64,000 nt of DNA. It comes from Bifidobacterium breve. GTDB taxonomy: Bacteria; Actinomycetota; Thermoleophilia; Solirubrobacterales; Solirubrobacteraceae. The notes below the pieces were generated by a model. It ran no database searches and was not told where the DNA came from. It saw nothing but the letters and a program-made list of their open reading frames with translations. Within the stretch, counting starts at the first letter, position 1, and each line of letters opens with the position of its first letter. Shown here piece by piece: positions 9,102 to 18,191 of this stretch. Where the stretch lies: positions 1-64,000 of the forward strand of contig CAMCVN010000007.1 of the NCBI GenBank assembly GCA_945881845.1. Direction: 5' to 3'. The position numbers and the translations under genes are program-made.

Positions 9102-9832
9102 AGGCCCCTCACCGGGCCGAAGCCTGCGGCTTTCAGAGCTGCCTGGCCGCCAGCGCCGGTTAGTTTCTTCAGGTAGCTCTTCGCGGCAGCGCTGTTGGCT
9201 CCGTCGCGAATGACGACACACGCCATGTAGCTGACGACCGGCTGCGCCGACGCGGGTAGCGCAACCGCGCGCACGCGGCCGTCCGACGACTTCGCCTCTG
9301 TCACGTACGCAATGCCGGCATCGGCCGAGCCGAGTGCCACCTTGGAAACGATGCCAGCGGCGTCTTGCTCATCGCTGACCGTGTTGTCGGTCAGGACCTC
9401 CTCAGCGCCGGCGTTGGCCAGCACCTCACGCGTGTAACCACCAATCGGCACTGCCGCGGTGCCGATTGCAAGTCGCCGCCGCGGCCCCGACTGAAGATCG
9501 GCAAGCGAGTTGATCCCCTTTGAGCCAGCAGGGACGATGATCGCGAGCGTGTTCGACGCGAACGGCACCGGCGTCTCGCAGAGACCCTTCGCGGCGAGCT
9601 GCTTCGGATACTTCGGGCTGGCAGCGGCGAAAAGATCGGCCGGTGCACCATTCTCGATCTGCTGGGCAAGTACATCTGAGCCGGCAAACGAATAGGTCGG
9701 GCTCGCCTCGATCTTTGGCAGAACCTGTTTTAGGGACGAAGCGCCGTAGACGGTAAGTGCTTCGTTCGAGCCGCACGCGGCGAGGACGCCGGTGACGGCA
9801 ACGGCTGAGCAAGCTGTCGCGAGGGTTTTCAC
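9098..9832 (-). CDS. modA: Molybdate ABC transporter substrate-binding lipoprotein
   Basis: Lipobox VLAACGS; TVYGASSLKQVLPKI and TNPVSFASNTLAIIVP-like features; 4-bp overlap with modB. Confidence 0.9.
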   Translation of the reverse strand: MKTLATACSAVAVTGVLAACGSNEALTVYGASSLKQVLPKIEASPTYSFAGSDVLAQQIENGAPADLFAAASPKYPKQLAAKGLCETPVPFASNTLAIIVPAGSKGINSLADLQSGPRRRLAIGTAAVPIGGYTREVLANAGAEEVLTDNTVSDEQDAAGIVSKVALGSADAGIAYVTEAKSSDGRVRAVALPASAQPVVSYMACVVIRDGANSAAAKSYLKKLTGAGGQAALKAAGFGPVRGL

Positions 9833-9854
9833 CGCGCTGAGGCTAGCACAGGTC

Positions 9855-9875
9855 TACCTAGGTATAGCCTAGGTA
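9855..9875. promoter_or_regulatory. Palindrome TACCTAGG-tatag-CCTAGGTA upstream of modA, candidate operator
   Basis: Perfect 8-bp arms with 5-nt spacer, 23-43 nt upstream of modA start. Confidence 0.6.
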
Positions 9876-9943
9876 TTCCCCTTGCGCTAGATCCCGATGG
9901 CGCGGACGAAAGCTCTCGCGCTTAGCTCGCTGCCGGCCACCAG

Positions 9944-10339
9944 CTAATGACGACTCGCCAAAACGTCGTGCCCCCGCAAAGCCAGCGCAGCTACGGCTCC
10001 AGCCAGGTCCTCCTGACGGACGAGCAGGATGTCGGTGTCGAAGGTTGAGAGCGCGAGCAGCGAAACGTCGGCGGCGGCGATCGCTCCCGCTAGGTCGGCA
10101 AGGATCCCTTTGGCGTCGAAGGCGAGCGGGCCGAGGACGGTCAATACGCGAAAGCCGCTTTCCGACGTGACTTCGCTAGGAACCTGACCGCTCGGAGCGA
10201 TGATCGAGAGCTCGTCGCTCGTCCGCGAGACCGACGAGAAGGTCTCGGACCAAGCCCAATCGGGGACCGGCTCCGAGGCAGGCAAGCGGGCGATCGACCA
10301 CTCGCCTTCGAGCGTCTCAATTGTCAAGGGGGCGATCAC
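9944..10339 (-). CDS. ACT-domain protein (DUF/CASTOR-like)
   Basis: VLGPLAFDAKGILADLAGAIAAADVSLLALSTFDTDILLV typical ACT fold sequence. Confidence 0.75.
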   Translation of the reverse strand: MIAPLTIETLEGEWSIARLPASEPVPDWAWSETFSSVSRTSDELSIIAPSGQVPSEVTSESGFRVLTVLGPLAFDAKGILADLAGAIAAADVSLLALSTFDTDILLVRQEDLAGAVAALALRGHDVLASRH

Positions 10340-10378
10340 ATCGCGACCCTACCAACGAGAAACGGCGGCCGCTCGCGC

Positions 10379-10650
10379 TCAGCCCGCGGAAGCTTTTGCC
10401 CAGCGAACAATTTCGCCGCTGCCGGTGATGACGCTGCCGTCATCGAGCACGAGGATCGGCACGTTCTCCTGTCCGCTCAGTTCACGGACGGTGGCGCGTT
10501 TTCCTTTCCGAGTCCAAGGCAAGAGGCGGTAGCCGTCAACAACCTCAATCTCGAAGTCGTGGCCGGCCTTGGTTAGCGCGGCACCTGCCCTGCCACACGG
10601 ATGACCGAGCGCGCCGTGCTGGTCACGTTGACCGCAGGTGTAAAGGCGAA
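10379..10650 (-). CDS. Glutaredoxin/GST-N-terminal-like protein, start unclear
   Basis: Minus-strand frame reads LRLYTCGQRDQHGALGHPCGRAGAALTKAGHDFEIEVVDGYRLLPWTRKGKRATVRELSGQENVPILVLDDGSVITGSGEIVRWAKASAG*; no clear ATG/GTG upstream. Confidence 0.6.
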
Positions 10651-10886
10651 GAGCGATTACAGAAGTGTAGGTGGGCGCGCCGCGCTAGCGATGACGGCTC
10701 GCGTGGCTCCTGATGCTGTACAGACCGTCGGTCTTCGGGACCGTCGGCATCGCTGCTGGCTCGGAATAGACAAACACCCTGGAGGGCGTCGTAGAGAGGT
10801 TTCGCAGCACGACAAACCTCGCCTTCAGCGCTGTGGTCAGCGAGCTACAAACCGCGACGAAGGAACCACGACGAGGTGAGAATCGG

Positions 10887-11126
10887 CTAGCGCTCGACCG
10901 GCTGACGCCAGTGAACCTCGGCTTCAATCTCGAAGCGCATCTCGCCGTGCTTCTCCTTGCGCTCCACGTCAAGCTCGTAGACGATCTCCTCCGGAATCTC
11001 CAGCGGTTCGGCGCCGTCAACGAATGCACCGGCGTCAAGCATGTCGGCGAGCGCCCTCAGCCGCTCCGCAGCCTGCTCGCGCCCAATCGTCACCGTCTCC
11101 TTCAGAATGTGATCCGTCTCTGACAT
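10887..11126 (-). CDS. amphi-Trp domain protein
   Basis: IGREQAAERLRALADMLDAGAF...EIPEEIVYELDVERKEKHGEMRFEIEAEVHW. Confidence 0.85.
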   Translation of the reverse strand: MSETDHILKETVTIGREQAAERLRALADMLDAGAFVDGAEPLEIPEEIVYELDVERKEKHGEMRFEIEAEVHWRQPVER

Positions 11127-11315
11127 CTGATTCTCCCTGTTGCTGAAACTCAAAACTAGCCCGTCGGCAGACCCGCGAAATCAGTGTCTTGCCGCAGGCG
11201 AAGTGGGAATCGCCTGCGGACCGACGATGCGAATGGCACCAAGAGCCGCTCTCCCCGGCTGTGGATCGGCAGAGAACTACCTACTCGAGCTCTTCAGCGA
11301 CCGTAGATTAACTGT

Positions 11316-12944
11316 GTGAAGTCGTCAGGAAGCAGCGCCACAGCCACTGCAGGGATGGTGCTGCTGACGCTCAGCTCAGGGCAGTTCCTGATGGCTCTCG
11401 ACACGTCGGTAATGAACGTCTCGATCGCTGCTGTCGCCGAGGACATCGGCACGACCGTTACAGGGATTCAAACCGCGATCACGCTCTACACGCTCGTGAT
11501 GGCATCGCTGATGATCACGGGCGGCAAGATCGGCCAGATCATTGGTCGCAAGCGCGCCTTTGGAATCGGCTGCATCATCTACGCCTGCGGTTCGTTCACG
11601 ACGGCGCTAGCCCCCAACCTGACCGTCCTGATCCTCGGTTGGTCGGTGCTCGAAGGGCTCGGAGCAGTGCTGATCATGCCAGCGATCGTTGCGCTTGTCG
11701 CATCCAACTTTGGCCCATCCGAGCGGACCCGCGCCTACGGGCTGATCGCCGCGTCGGCCGCGATAGCTGTCGCACTCGGCCCGCTGATTGGAGGAGCGTT
11801 CACGACCTACGCATCCTGGCGCTGGGTATTTGCCTGCGAGGTCGTAGCCGTGCTCGTAATCCTGCTGTTGACGCGGCGACTCGCCGACACCCCTGCCGAA
11901 GAGGGAGCCAAGCTGGATCTCGGAGGGACTGCTCTATCCGCGCTCGGGCTCGCGCTGCTCGTTCTCGGAGTGCTGCGCTCGGGAACCTGGGGCTTCGTGA
12001 AGCCAAAGCCCGGCGCCCCCGAATGGCTCAGCCTCTCCCCGGTTATCTGGATGATGCTTGCCGGCGGCGTTGTTCTGACGCTCTTCATCGTCTGGGAGAA
12101 CAGGCGGATCGAGCGCGGCGAAACCGCGCTCGTAGAGCCGGCGATGCTGCGAATCAGGCAGCTACGCGGCGGCATCACCGCGCTCTTGTTTCAGTTTCTG
12201 GTTCAGGCCGGACTCTTCTTTGTGATCCCGCTCTTCCTTTCGATCGCCCTCGGCCTCTCCGCGATCGAGACCGGCGTGCGGCTGCTCCCGCTCTCACTGG
12301 CGCTGCTCGCGGCGGCGGTCGCCGTTCCGCGAATGCTTCCAACGGCTTCACCGCGGAGGATCGTCCGCACCGGGTTTGTTGTTCTCTTCGCCGGCATCAC
12401 TCTGCTCGTCGGGCTACTGGAACTCGGCGCCGGGCCGGAGATCGTGACCGGGCCGCTGCTGCTGGCTGGCCTAGGAATCGGCGCCCTCGCCTCACAGCTC
12501 GGCGCCGTCACGGTCTCCTCAGTACCGGACGAGAAGACCGGAGAAGTAGGCGGCCTGCAGAACACAGGCACGCAACTTGGCGCGTCGATTGGAACGGCCT
12601 TGGCGGGCGCGGTCCTGATCTCTGCGCTCTCGACCTCGTTCATCAGCGGGATCAGCGAAAACCCACAGGTACCGGCAAGCGTCACCGCGTCGGCTCAAGT
12701 CGAGCTCGCCGGAGGCGCGCCATTCATCTCCGATAAGGACCTGCAGGCTGCGCTCGACGAGAACGACGTGCCAGCAGCCACCGCCGACGCGATAGTGCAA
12801 GAGAACGCGCAGGCGAGAATCAATGGGCTCCGAGCAGCGCTGGCGATTCTCGCGCTCTTCACGCTGCTGGCACTGCCGTTCACGAGGAGCCTTCCAACGA
12901 CGCAGCCGGGGTCGCCCGACCAGTCAAGGGCTCCGCCCGAATAG
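11316..12944 (+). CDS. MFS transporter, DHA2/EmrB-QacA family
   Basis: FLMALDTSVMNVSIAAVAEDIG, 14-TM pattern. Confidence 0.92.
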   Translation: MKSSGSSATATAGMVLLTLSSGQFLMALDTSVMNVSIAAVAEDIGTTVTGIQTAITLYTLVMASLMITGGKIGQIIGRKRAFGIGCIIYACGSFTTALAPNLTVLILGWSVLEGLGAVLIMPAIVALVASNFGPSERTRAYGLIAASAAIAVALGPLIGGAFTTYASWRWVFACEVVAVLVILLLTRRLADTPAEEGAKLDLGGTALSALGLALLVLGVLRSGTWGFVKPKPGAPEWLSLSPVIWMMLAGGVVLTLFIVWENRRIERGETALVEPAMLRIRQLRGGITALLFQFLVQAGLFFVIPLFLSIALGLSAIETGVRLLPLSLALLAAAVAVPRMLPTASPRRIVRTGFVVLFAGITLLVGLLELGAGPEIVTGPLLLAGLGIGALASQLGAVTVSSVPDEKTGEVGGLQNTGTQLGASIGTALAGAVLISALSTSFISGISENPQVPASVTASAQVELAGGAPFISDKDLQAALDENDVPAATADAIVQENAQARINGLRAALAILALFTLLALPFTRSLPTTQPGSPDQSRAPPE

Positions 12945-12950
12945 TCGCGG

Positions 12951-13967
12951 TCAGCCGGCCAACTCGGCCCGCACGAGTGGCGCGACCTTCGTGCCCAGCA
13001 GCTCAATCGATTCCATTACATGCTCGTGCGAGATCGAGCCGACGCCCATCTGCATCAGGAAGCGGCTGTTGCCGAGCAGACGATGGGCGCCGATGATCTT
13101 CTCAGCGACGTCCTCGGGCGAGCCGACGACGATTGCGCCATCGCCTTCCGTCATCGCTAGGTACTGCTGGTTCGTCATCGGCCGCCAGCCACGCTCGCGG
13201 CCGATCCGGTTCATCAGTTCAATCTGCTCGGGCGCGAAGCGCGAGTTGGCCTGGGTCGCGTTCTCGGCAACGAAACCGTGCATCTGAATCGCCAGCGGCA
13301 GCCCTTCCCCGCCTGCCGAGCGGTAGAGGTTGACGTGGCCGACGAAGTTGGAGACGCGGCCGCCAATGATTGCCAGTGCCAGCGGTAGCCGCAGCCGCGC
13401 GGCGCGTTCGATCGAGGCGGGTGTGCCACCAACGGCGATCCAGATTGGAAGCGGATGCTGGATCGGCCGCGGGTAGATGCCATCAACCCGTAGCGACGGC
13501 CGATGATGACCCTTCCAGTCGATTGGTCCGCCGTCCTGAAGCGTCAGCAGCAGATCGAGCTTCTCGGCGAAGAGCGGCTCGTAATCCTTCAGGTCGTAGC
13601 CGAAGAGAGGGAAGCTCTCGGTGAAGCTGCCGCGCCCGGCCATGATCTCAGCCCGCCCGCCGGAGATCAGATCGAGCTCCGCGAACTGCTGCCAGACACG
13701 GACTGGATCCTCTGAAGAGAGCACGGTAACCGCCGACGAGAGCCGAATCCGTTCGGTCTGGGCGGCAACCGCGGCCAGCAGCACGGTCGGCGCAGAGATC
13801 ATGTAATCGGGCCGGTGATGCTCGCCTGCGGCGTAAACGTCGAGGCCAACTTGGTCGGCGAGCTTCGCCTCAGCCAGCATCTGCTGCATCCGTTCGGCTG
13901 GCGTTACCTGCTCGCTGACGTCGCCAAAGGTGGCGATTCCGATCTCCATAGGTAGAGGATCCAGCAT
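12951..13967 (-). CDS. LLM-class flavin-dependent oxidoreductase (luciferase-like)
   Basis: GEHHRPDYMISAPTVLLAAVAAQTERIRLSSAVTVLSSEDPVRVWQQFAELDLISGGRAEIMAGRGSF. Confidence 0.9.
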   Translation of the reverse strand: MLDPLPMEIGIATFGDVSEQVTPAERMQQMLAEAKLADQVGLDVYAAGEHHRPDYMISAPTVLLAAVAAQTERIRLSSAVTVLSSEDPVRVWQQFAELDLISGGRAEIMAGRGSFTESFPLFGYDLKDYEPLFAEKLDLLLTLQDGGPIDWKGHHRPSLRVDGIYPRPIQHPLPIWIAVGGTPASIERAARLRLPLALAIIGGRVSNFVGHVNLYRSAGGEGLPLAIQMHGFVAENATQANSRFAPEQIELMNRIGRERGWRPMTNQQYLAMTEGDGAIVVGSPEDVAEKIIGAHRLLGNSRFLMQMGVGSISHEHVMESIELLGTKVAPLVRAELAG

Positions 13968-14058
13968 TTTGCAAAGCTGAGTGCGTCACGTTTGGAGGCC
14001 GCGTCGGTTCTTACCAATAGCACCCCGAAAACAACCCCCACGCAAGGAGCACACCCCC

Positions 14059-15264
14059 ATGTCCCTCAAGCACTTCACAGCAGCAATTGCCGCAGTAGGG
14101 CTTATCGCCTCGCTTCCGGCAGGCGCCCTCGCTGCCAAGTCGTCGAAGACCGACCGCGACCGCGACGGCCTCTCGAACAAGGTTGAGAAGCGGCTCGGCA
14201 CCAATGCGCGTCGCGCCGACACCGACCGCGACAAGCTCAAGGACGGCGTCGAAGTACGCCTCGGCACCAACCCGCTGGTCAAGGACACCGACCGCGACAA
14301 GCTCAAGGACGGCGTCGAAGTTCGTCTCGGCACCAACCCGCTGGTCAAGGACAGCGACGAGGACGGCGTCAGCGACGGCCGCGAAGTGGCCGCTGGAACC
14401 GACCCTTGCTCCGACCACGCGAATGAAGTGCGCGGCGCAGTCGCATCGGTTGGCGCCGACTCGGTGACGATCACGAAGCGTGACGCCAAAACCGTCACGC
14501 TGACCGTCAACTCGGCGACCAAGCTACGGATCCCGGATACCGACGGCAACGGCACCGTGACGCTCGCCGACCTGAAGGCCGGCGACAAGGTCAAGGCCCA
14601 CACCTCGGCCACCGACCCGACTCTCGCCGTCAGCATCTCGGTCAAGCGCGAGCACCAGAAAGGCGATGAGGTCGAAGGCGCAGTCAGCGCAGTCGGCGCA
14701 ACATCGCTGACGGTCACGAAAGAAGACGGAACAAGCGCAACCGTGAACGTCAACGCAGCGACCAAGCTGCGCGCACCAGACCGTGACGCAAGCGGCACGA
14801 TCACGCTCGCCGACATTCTGGTTGGCGACAAGGTTGAGGCCTACCTCTCAGCCAGCGACGCAAGCTTGGCATTGAGCGTCAAGGTCGAAGTCGAAGGAAC
14901 AAAGGTCGCCGGAACGGTCGCCTCAGTCGGCGCCGACTCGGTAACGATCACGCTGGCCAACGCGACGCAGACGAAGGTCACCGTTAACTCGGCGACGAAG
15001 CTGCGGATCCCCGCCGCTGACGGCACCCCCACCGGAACGCTCGCCGACCTGAAGGTTGGCGACGCAGTCAAGGCCAAGACGGTTCCAGGCGCCGAAGGTA
15101 CGACGCTTGCGCTCTGCCTCAGCTCTGGCGCATTCGCCAGCGGCCGTGGTCATGACCACGGCGAGCATGACGACGACGACGACCACTCAGCCAACCAAGT
15201 CGGCCAGTACCACGAGAACGAAGAGAGCGACGATCACCGCGGCGGTCGCGGTCGCGGTCGCTGA
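14059..15264 (+). CDS. Secreted protein with thrombospondin type-3-like Ca-binding repeats and three DUF5666-like domains
   Basis: DRDRDGLSNKVEKRLGTN, DTDRDKLKDGVEVRLGTNPL repeats; three ~75-aa VAGAVASVGADSVTIT units; His/Asp-rich C-terminus. Confidence 0.85.
   Translation: MSLKHFTAAIAAVGLIASLPAGALAAKSSKTDRDRDGLSNKVEKRLGTNARRADTDRDKLKDGVEVRLGTNPLVKDTDRDKLKDGVEVRLGTNPLVKDSDEDGVSDGREVAAGTDPCSDHANEVRGAVASVGADSVTITKRDAKTVTLTVNSATKLRIPDTDGNGTVTLADLKAGDKVKAHTSATDPTLAVSISVKREHQKGDEVEGAVSAVGATSLTVTKEDGTSATVNVNAATKLRAPDRDASGTITLADILVGDKVEAYLSASDASLALSVKVEVEGTKVAGTVASVGADSVTITLANATQTKVTVNSATKLRIPAADGTPTGTLADLKVGDAVKAKTVPGAEGTTLALCLSSGAFASGRGHDHGEHDDDDDHSANQVGQYHENEESDDHRGGRGRGR
14221..14352 (+). repeat. 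66-bp in-frame tandem repeat (22 aa, TDRDKLKDGVEVRLGTNPLVKD x2)
   Basis: Two nearly identical 66-nt units visible at 14221 and 14287. Confidence 0.9.
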
Positions 15265-15306
15265 ACGACAAGCTGCCGCGCTAGCGGCTAGTTAAGAGAA
15301 CCCCCT

Positions 15307-15332
15307 GAGCGGCGCCCAACTGGGCGCCGCTC
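15307..15332 (+). terminator. Hairpin GAGCGGCGCCC-AACT-GGGCGCCGCTC
   Basis: Perfect 11-bp stem just after stop at 15264; no T tract. Confidence 0.65.
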
Positions 15333-15355
15333 TCCGTTGCGGGCCCGCGAGATCG

Positions 15356-16105
15356 TCAGCCGCTTGTGCGCTGGCGCAGTCCGAGCAGCTGCGAGACCGG
15401 CACGACCTGCAAGTTGCGGCGCTTCAGGTTTCGCAGAATCGGCCCTAGCGCCTGCAACGTCGCCTGGTGGGATCCCTCGCCGTCGTGCATCAGGATGATC
15501 GAGCCGGGCCGCGCGCCGTTGACGACGCGACTGTAAACAGTTGACCTGCTGACGTTGTCATACAGGCTGTCCCAAGAATCGACATCCCAGCCGATCGTAA
15601 GCATGTGCTGGTGGCGGACGCGGCTGAACAGCGCATCATTGACCGAGCCGTAAGGAGCGCGGAACAGGCACGGCCTGTAGCCGGTCGCGTCGCGGATCAG
15701 CTTCGTCGTGCGGCTGATGTCGTAGCTGCCAGGGAAATGCGGATGGCTGTAGGAGTGGTTGGCCAGCTCATGCCCTTCGGCCAGCTCCTGCCGCAGCAGT
15801 TTCGTATGACCACGAATGAACTGGCCGCGGATAAAGAAGGTGGCGTGAACCTTCGCTTTGCGCAGCTGCGCCAGCACCTTTGACGTGTACTGCGAGGTCG
15901 GCCCACCGTCGAACGTCAGAGCAACCCGGCGGCTGCCGCGCCAGCCGTTTTCGCGGAAGCGTGCGCCCTTCGGCACGCAGCCGGTCAGCTGCGGCTTCGC
16001 AACCGCAGCGCTGTCGGCAGCGCTGGCATGCGCCGAGCGAAAACCGACCGCTCCAACGCCGATCACCAGAGCCAAGGCAAGAACCGCACAGAGTGGCTTC
16101 CGCAT
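15356..16105 (-). CDS. Polysaccharide deacetylase (NodB homology domain)
   Basis: VALTFDGGPTSQYTSKVLAQLRKAKVHATFFIRGQFIRG...ELANHSYSHPHF. Confidence 0.92.
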   Translation of the reverse strand: MRKPLCAVLALALVIGVGAVGFRSAHASAADSAAVAKPQLTGCVPKGARFRENGWRGSRRVALTFDGGPTSQYTSKVLAQLRKAKVHATFFIRGQFIRGHTKLLRQELAEGHELANHSYSHPHFPGSYDISRTTKLIRDATGYRPCLFRAPYGSVNDALFSRVRHQHMLTIGWDVDSWDSLYDNVSRSTVYSRVVNGARPGSIILMHDGEGSHQATLQALGPILRNLKRRNLQVVPVSQLLGLRQRTSG

Positions 16106-16246
16106 AGTCCCGATCATCGATCTGATGCTAGCTACGCGCATTACGCGGCGCGCCATGCCAGATCACTGCGCCTACCAGTTGAACCTGACACGATTGTGCG
16201 CAGCAGCCGCGCCCCTACTGCTCGCCAGTCGAAAGGAAGCTCACAG

Positions 16247-16954
16247 ATGTCAGGCACATCAGCACCACGCTACAGAACGCCAAATTGGGAGATGGTCGGT
16301 GGCTGGCTCGAGATGCCAGCCGAACAGGACGGGCCGTTTTGGGCCGTCAACTTGATGGATTACCGCGAGTTCGCGGACTACGCCGATGGCCGTGAGACGA
16401 CGCTGACCGGGCGCGAGGCTGACGATCTGTACGCCCCGCTCGGCCCGCTGACTGAGATCGGTGCGATGCCGGCCTTTCTCGCCGACGTAACCGCGCAGCC
16501 GCTCGGAATGCCGCTCTACGACCGAGTTGCAATCGTCCGCTACCCAAGCCGCGCAAAGTTCTTTGAGATGCAACGCCGCGACGATTTCCTCGAACTCCAC
16601 GCGCACAAGGACGCCGGAATGGCCTCAACGATCGTCTTCGCTGCGCACCCCGTTCACGCCAGCGACCTGCCCGACGGTGGCGTACACGTCCTACGCGTGC
16701 GGCGCTTCACTGAGGGGCAGCGGCCTGCCCCAGACCCCACCGGAGTAACTCCGGTCGCCCACTTCGAAATCGAAGGCGTGATCGTCGGTGACGATCGTCG
16801 CTGGGACGACGCCAAGTTCGACCGCGTTGACGAAGCTGCGCTCGAGATGCTGAACGACACCGGTGGCGTTGACGAACAGATCATGATCGTGCTCGGGCCG
16901 AGCGAGCTCGACGAACTGGCAACCTCGGTGGCGACCGTACGCGCCGCCAACTAG
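16247..16954 (+). CDS. DUF1330-like / dimeric alpha-beta barrel protein
   Basis: WAVNLMDYREFADYADGRE...LYDRVAIVRYPSRAKFFEMQRRDDFLELHAHKDAGM. Confidence 0.7.
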   Translation: MSGTSAPRYRTPNWEMVGGWLEMPAEQDGPFWAVNLMDYREFADYADGRETTLTGREADDLYAPLGPLTEIGAMPAFLADVTAQPLGMPLYDRVAIVRYPSRAKFFEMQRRDDFLELHAHKDAGMASTIVFAAHPVHASDLPDGGVHVLRVRRFTEGQRPAPDPTGVTPVAHFEIEGVIVGDDRRWDDAKFDRVDEAALEMLNDTGGVDEQIMIVLGPSELDELATSVATVRAAN

Positions 16955-16999
16955 TCGCGCCGCCGACTAGCCGGGCCGCTAACTGCGAGACTTCGCGAC

Positions 17000-18166
17000 G
17001 TGTCGCTGCCAATCTCCTCACAACCGTCACGCTCCGAGCTCTTCTACGACCTTGTTCTGATCGGAGCCTTCCTCAGCTTCGGCGTTGACTTTGGCAAGGA
17101 CCCAACCTGGGAATCAGCACTGATGCTGGCGCTGAAGCTCACTTTGATCATGTGGGCGTGGGAGCAGACAGCGCTCTTCTTCAACCGTTTCGGCGATCCG
17201 TTCGTCGCCCGCTTTAGCGGCAAGCTGTTGCCAGCGGCGCTGCGGATCAGCTTCCTGCTCCAGCTAGTTGCCGTGGTAGCGGTATCGCTGCTCGAAACTT
17301 CAGAGCTGAAGCTCGCCGCGCTTGGCGGTGAGCTCGGTTACGCCGCGGGCGCACTGGCGCTCTCGTGCGCTCTGATCTACGAGCTTGGAGGAAGGTGGCA
17401 GCCGCATCTGGTGGAAGTAGCGCGCGCCCGGCGCAACGCCAGCCTCGTTGGCTTTGTTCTGTTCATCGCCTCGGCGCTCAGCCCGCAGCCGCTGGCGCCG
17501 GTGCTCTGGATACTCGCAATCGTCACGATCTTCGTGATCGACTTTGGCCCCGCGATGCCGAAGATCTTGGAGCGCTTCCCGCTCAACAGCGAACACCTCT
17601 CCGAGCGGCTTGGCCTCTTCGTCCTGATCCTGATCGGCGACGTCTTCGTCAAGACCGTGGTGACCGTCCACGAGGACAACGTCAAAGAGGCTCACCTACT
17701 GCAACTGGCGTTCGTCGCGGTGATCAGCTGGACGCTTTGGACGATGTACGACCGTGAGGTGATGTCACGGCCAATGCCGGAAAGAGCCGTCCGGCTGCGC
17801 GCCTGGATGCTCTGGCATTACCTGTTCGCGATCACGCTGCTGATCTGCAGCGTTGGGCTCGTCTGGTACATAGCTCCGAACGACAGCCATCAATTCGAAG
17901 ACTGGATCGCGATGGTCGCATCGGGCGGGATTGGTGTGACGATAGCCCTGATCGCTATGATGCGAATTACTGCGGGCGCGGCCGGTGCGCGCGCCGGCGC
18001 CGCGCGACTTGGCTTGATCGCGGCGGTCGCGATCGTGATCGGCCTGCTCGCCTGGCTTGCAACGCCAAGCGACTGGCGCGTCGGAGTCGGGACGCTCGCC
18101 TTAGCGCTAGTGGCACTCAACTACTGGGCCTTCCGCAACGACCCGCGCCCGGCCGAAGCCCAGTAG
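17000..18166 (+). CDS. Low temperature requirement A (LtrA) family membrane protein
   Basis: SRSELFYDLVLIGAFLSFG...EHLSERLGLFVLILIGDVFVK. Confidence 0.85.
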   Translation: MSLPISSQPSRSELFYDLVLIGAFLSFGVDFGKDPTWESALMLALKLTLIMWAWEQTALFFNRFGDPFVARFSGKLLPAALRISFLLQLVAVVAVSLLETSELKLAALGGELGYAAGALALSCALIYELGGRWQPHLVEVARARRNASLVGFVLFIASALSPQPLAPVLWILAIVTIFVIDFGPAMPKILERFPLNSEHLSERLGLFVLILIGDVFVKTVVTVHEDNVKEAHLLQLAFVAVISWTLWTMYDREVMSRPMPERAVRLRAWMLWHYLFAITLLICSVGLVWYIAPNDSHQFEDWIAMVASGGIGVTIALIAMMRITAGAAGARAGAARLGLIAAVAIVIGLLAWLATPSDWRVGVGTLALALVALNYWAFRNDPRPAEAQ

Positions 18167-18191
18167 CGCGGGCCGCTGGAAAGCAGCTTGC

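Noticed and set aside
10685-11038. 117-aa minus-strand ORF overlapping the amphi-Trp gene
   Set aside because: Mostly shadow of the amphi-Trp frame; the 3' part (FVVLRNLSTTPSRVFVYSEP...) looks faintly protein-like but no family recognised
13986-14831. 281-aa minus-strand ORF opposite the TSP3/DUF5666 gene
   Set aside because: Repeat-derived antisense translation
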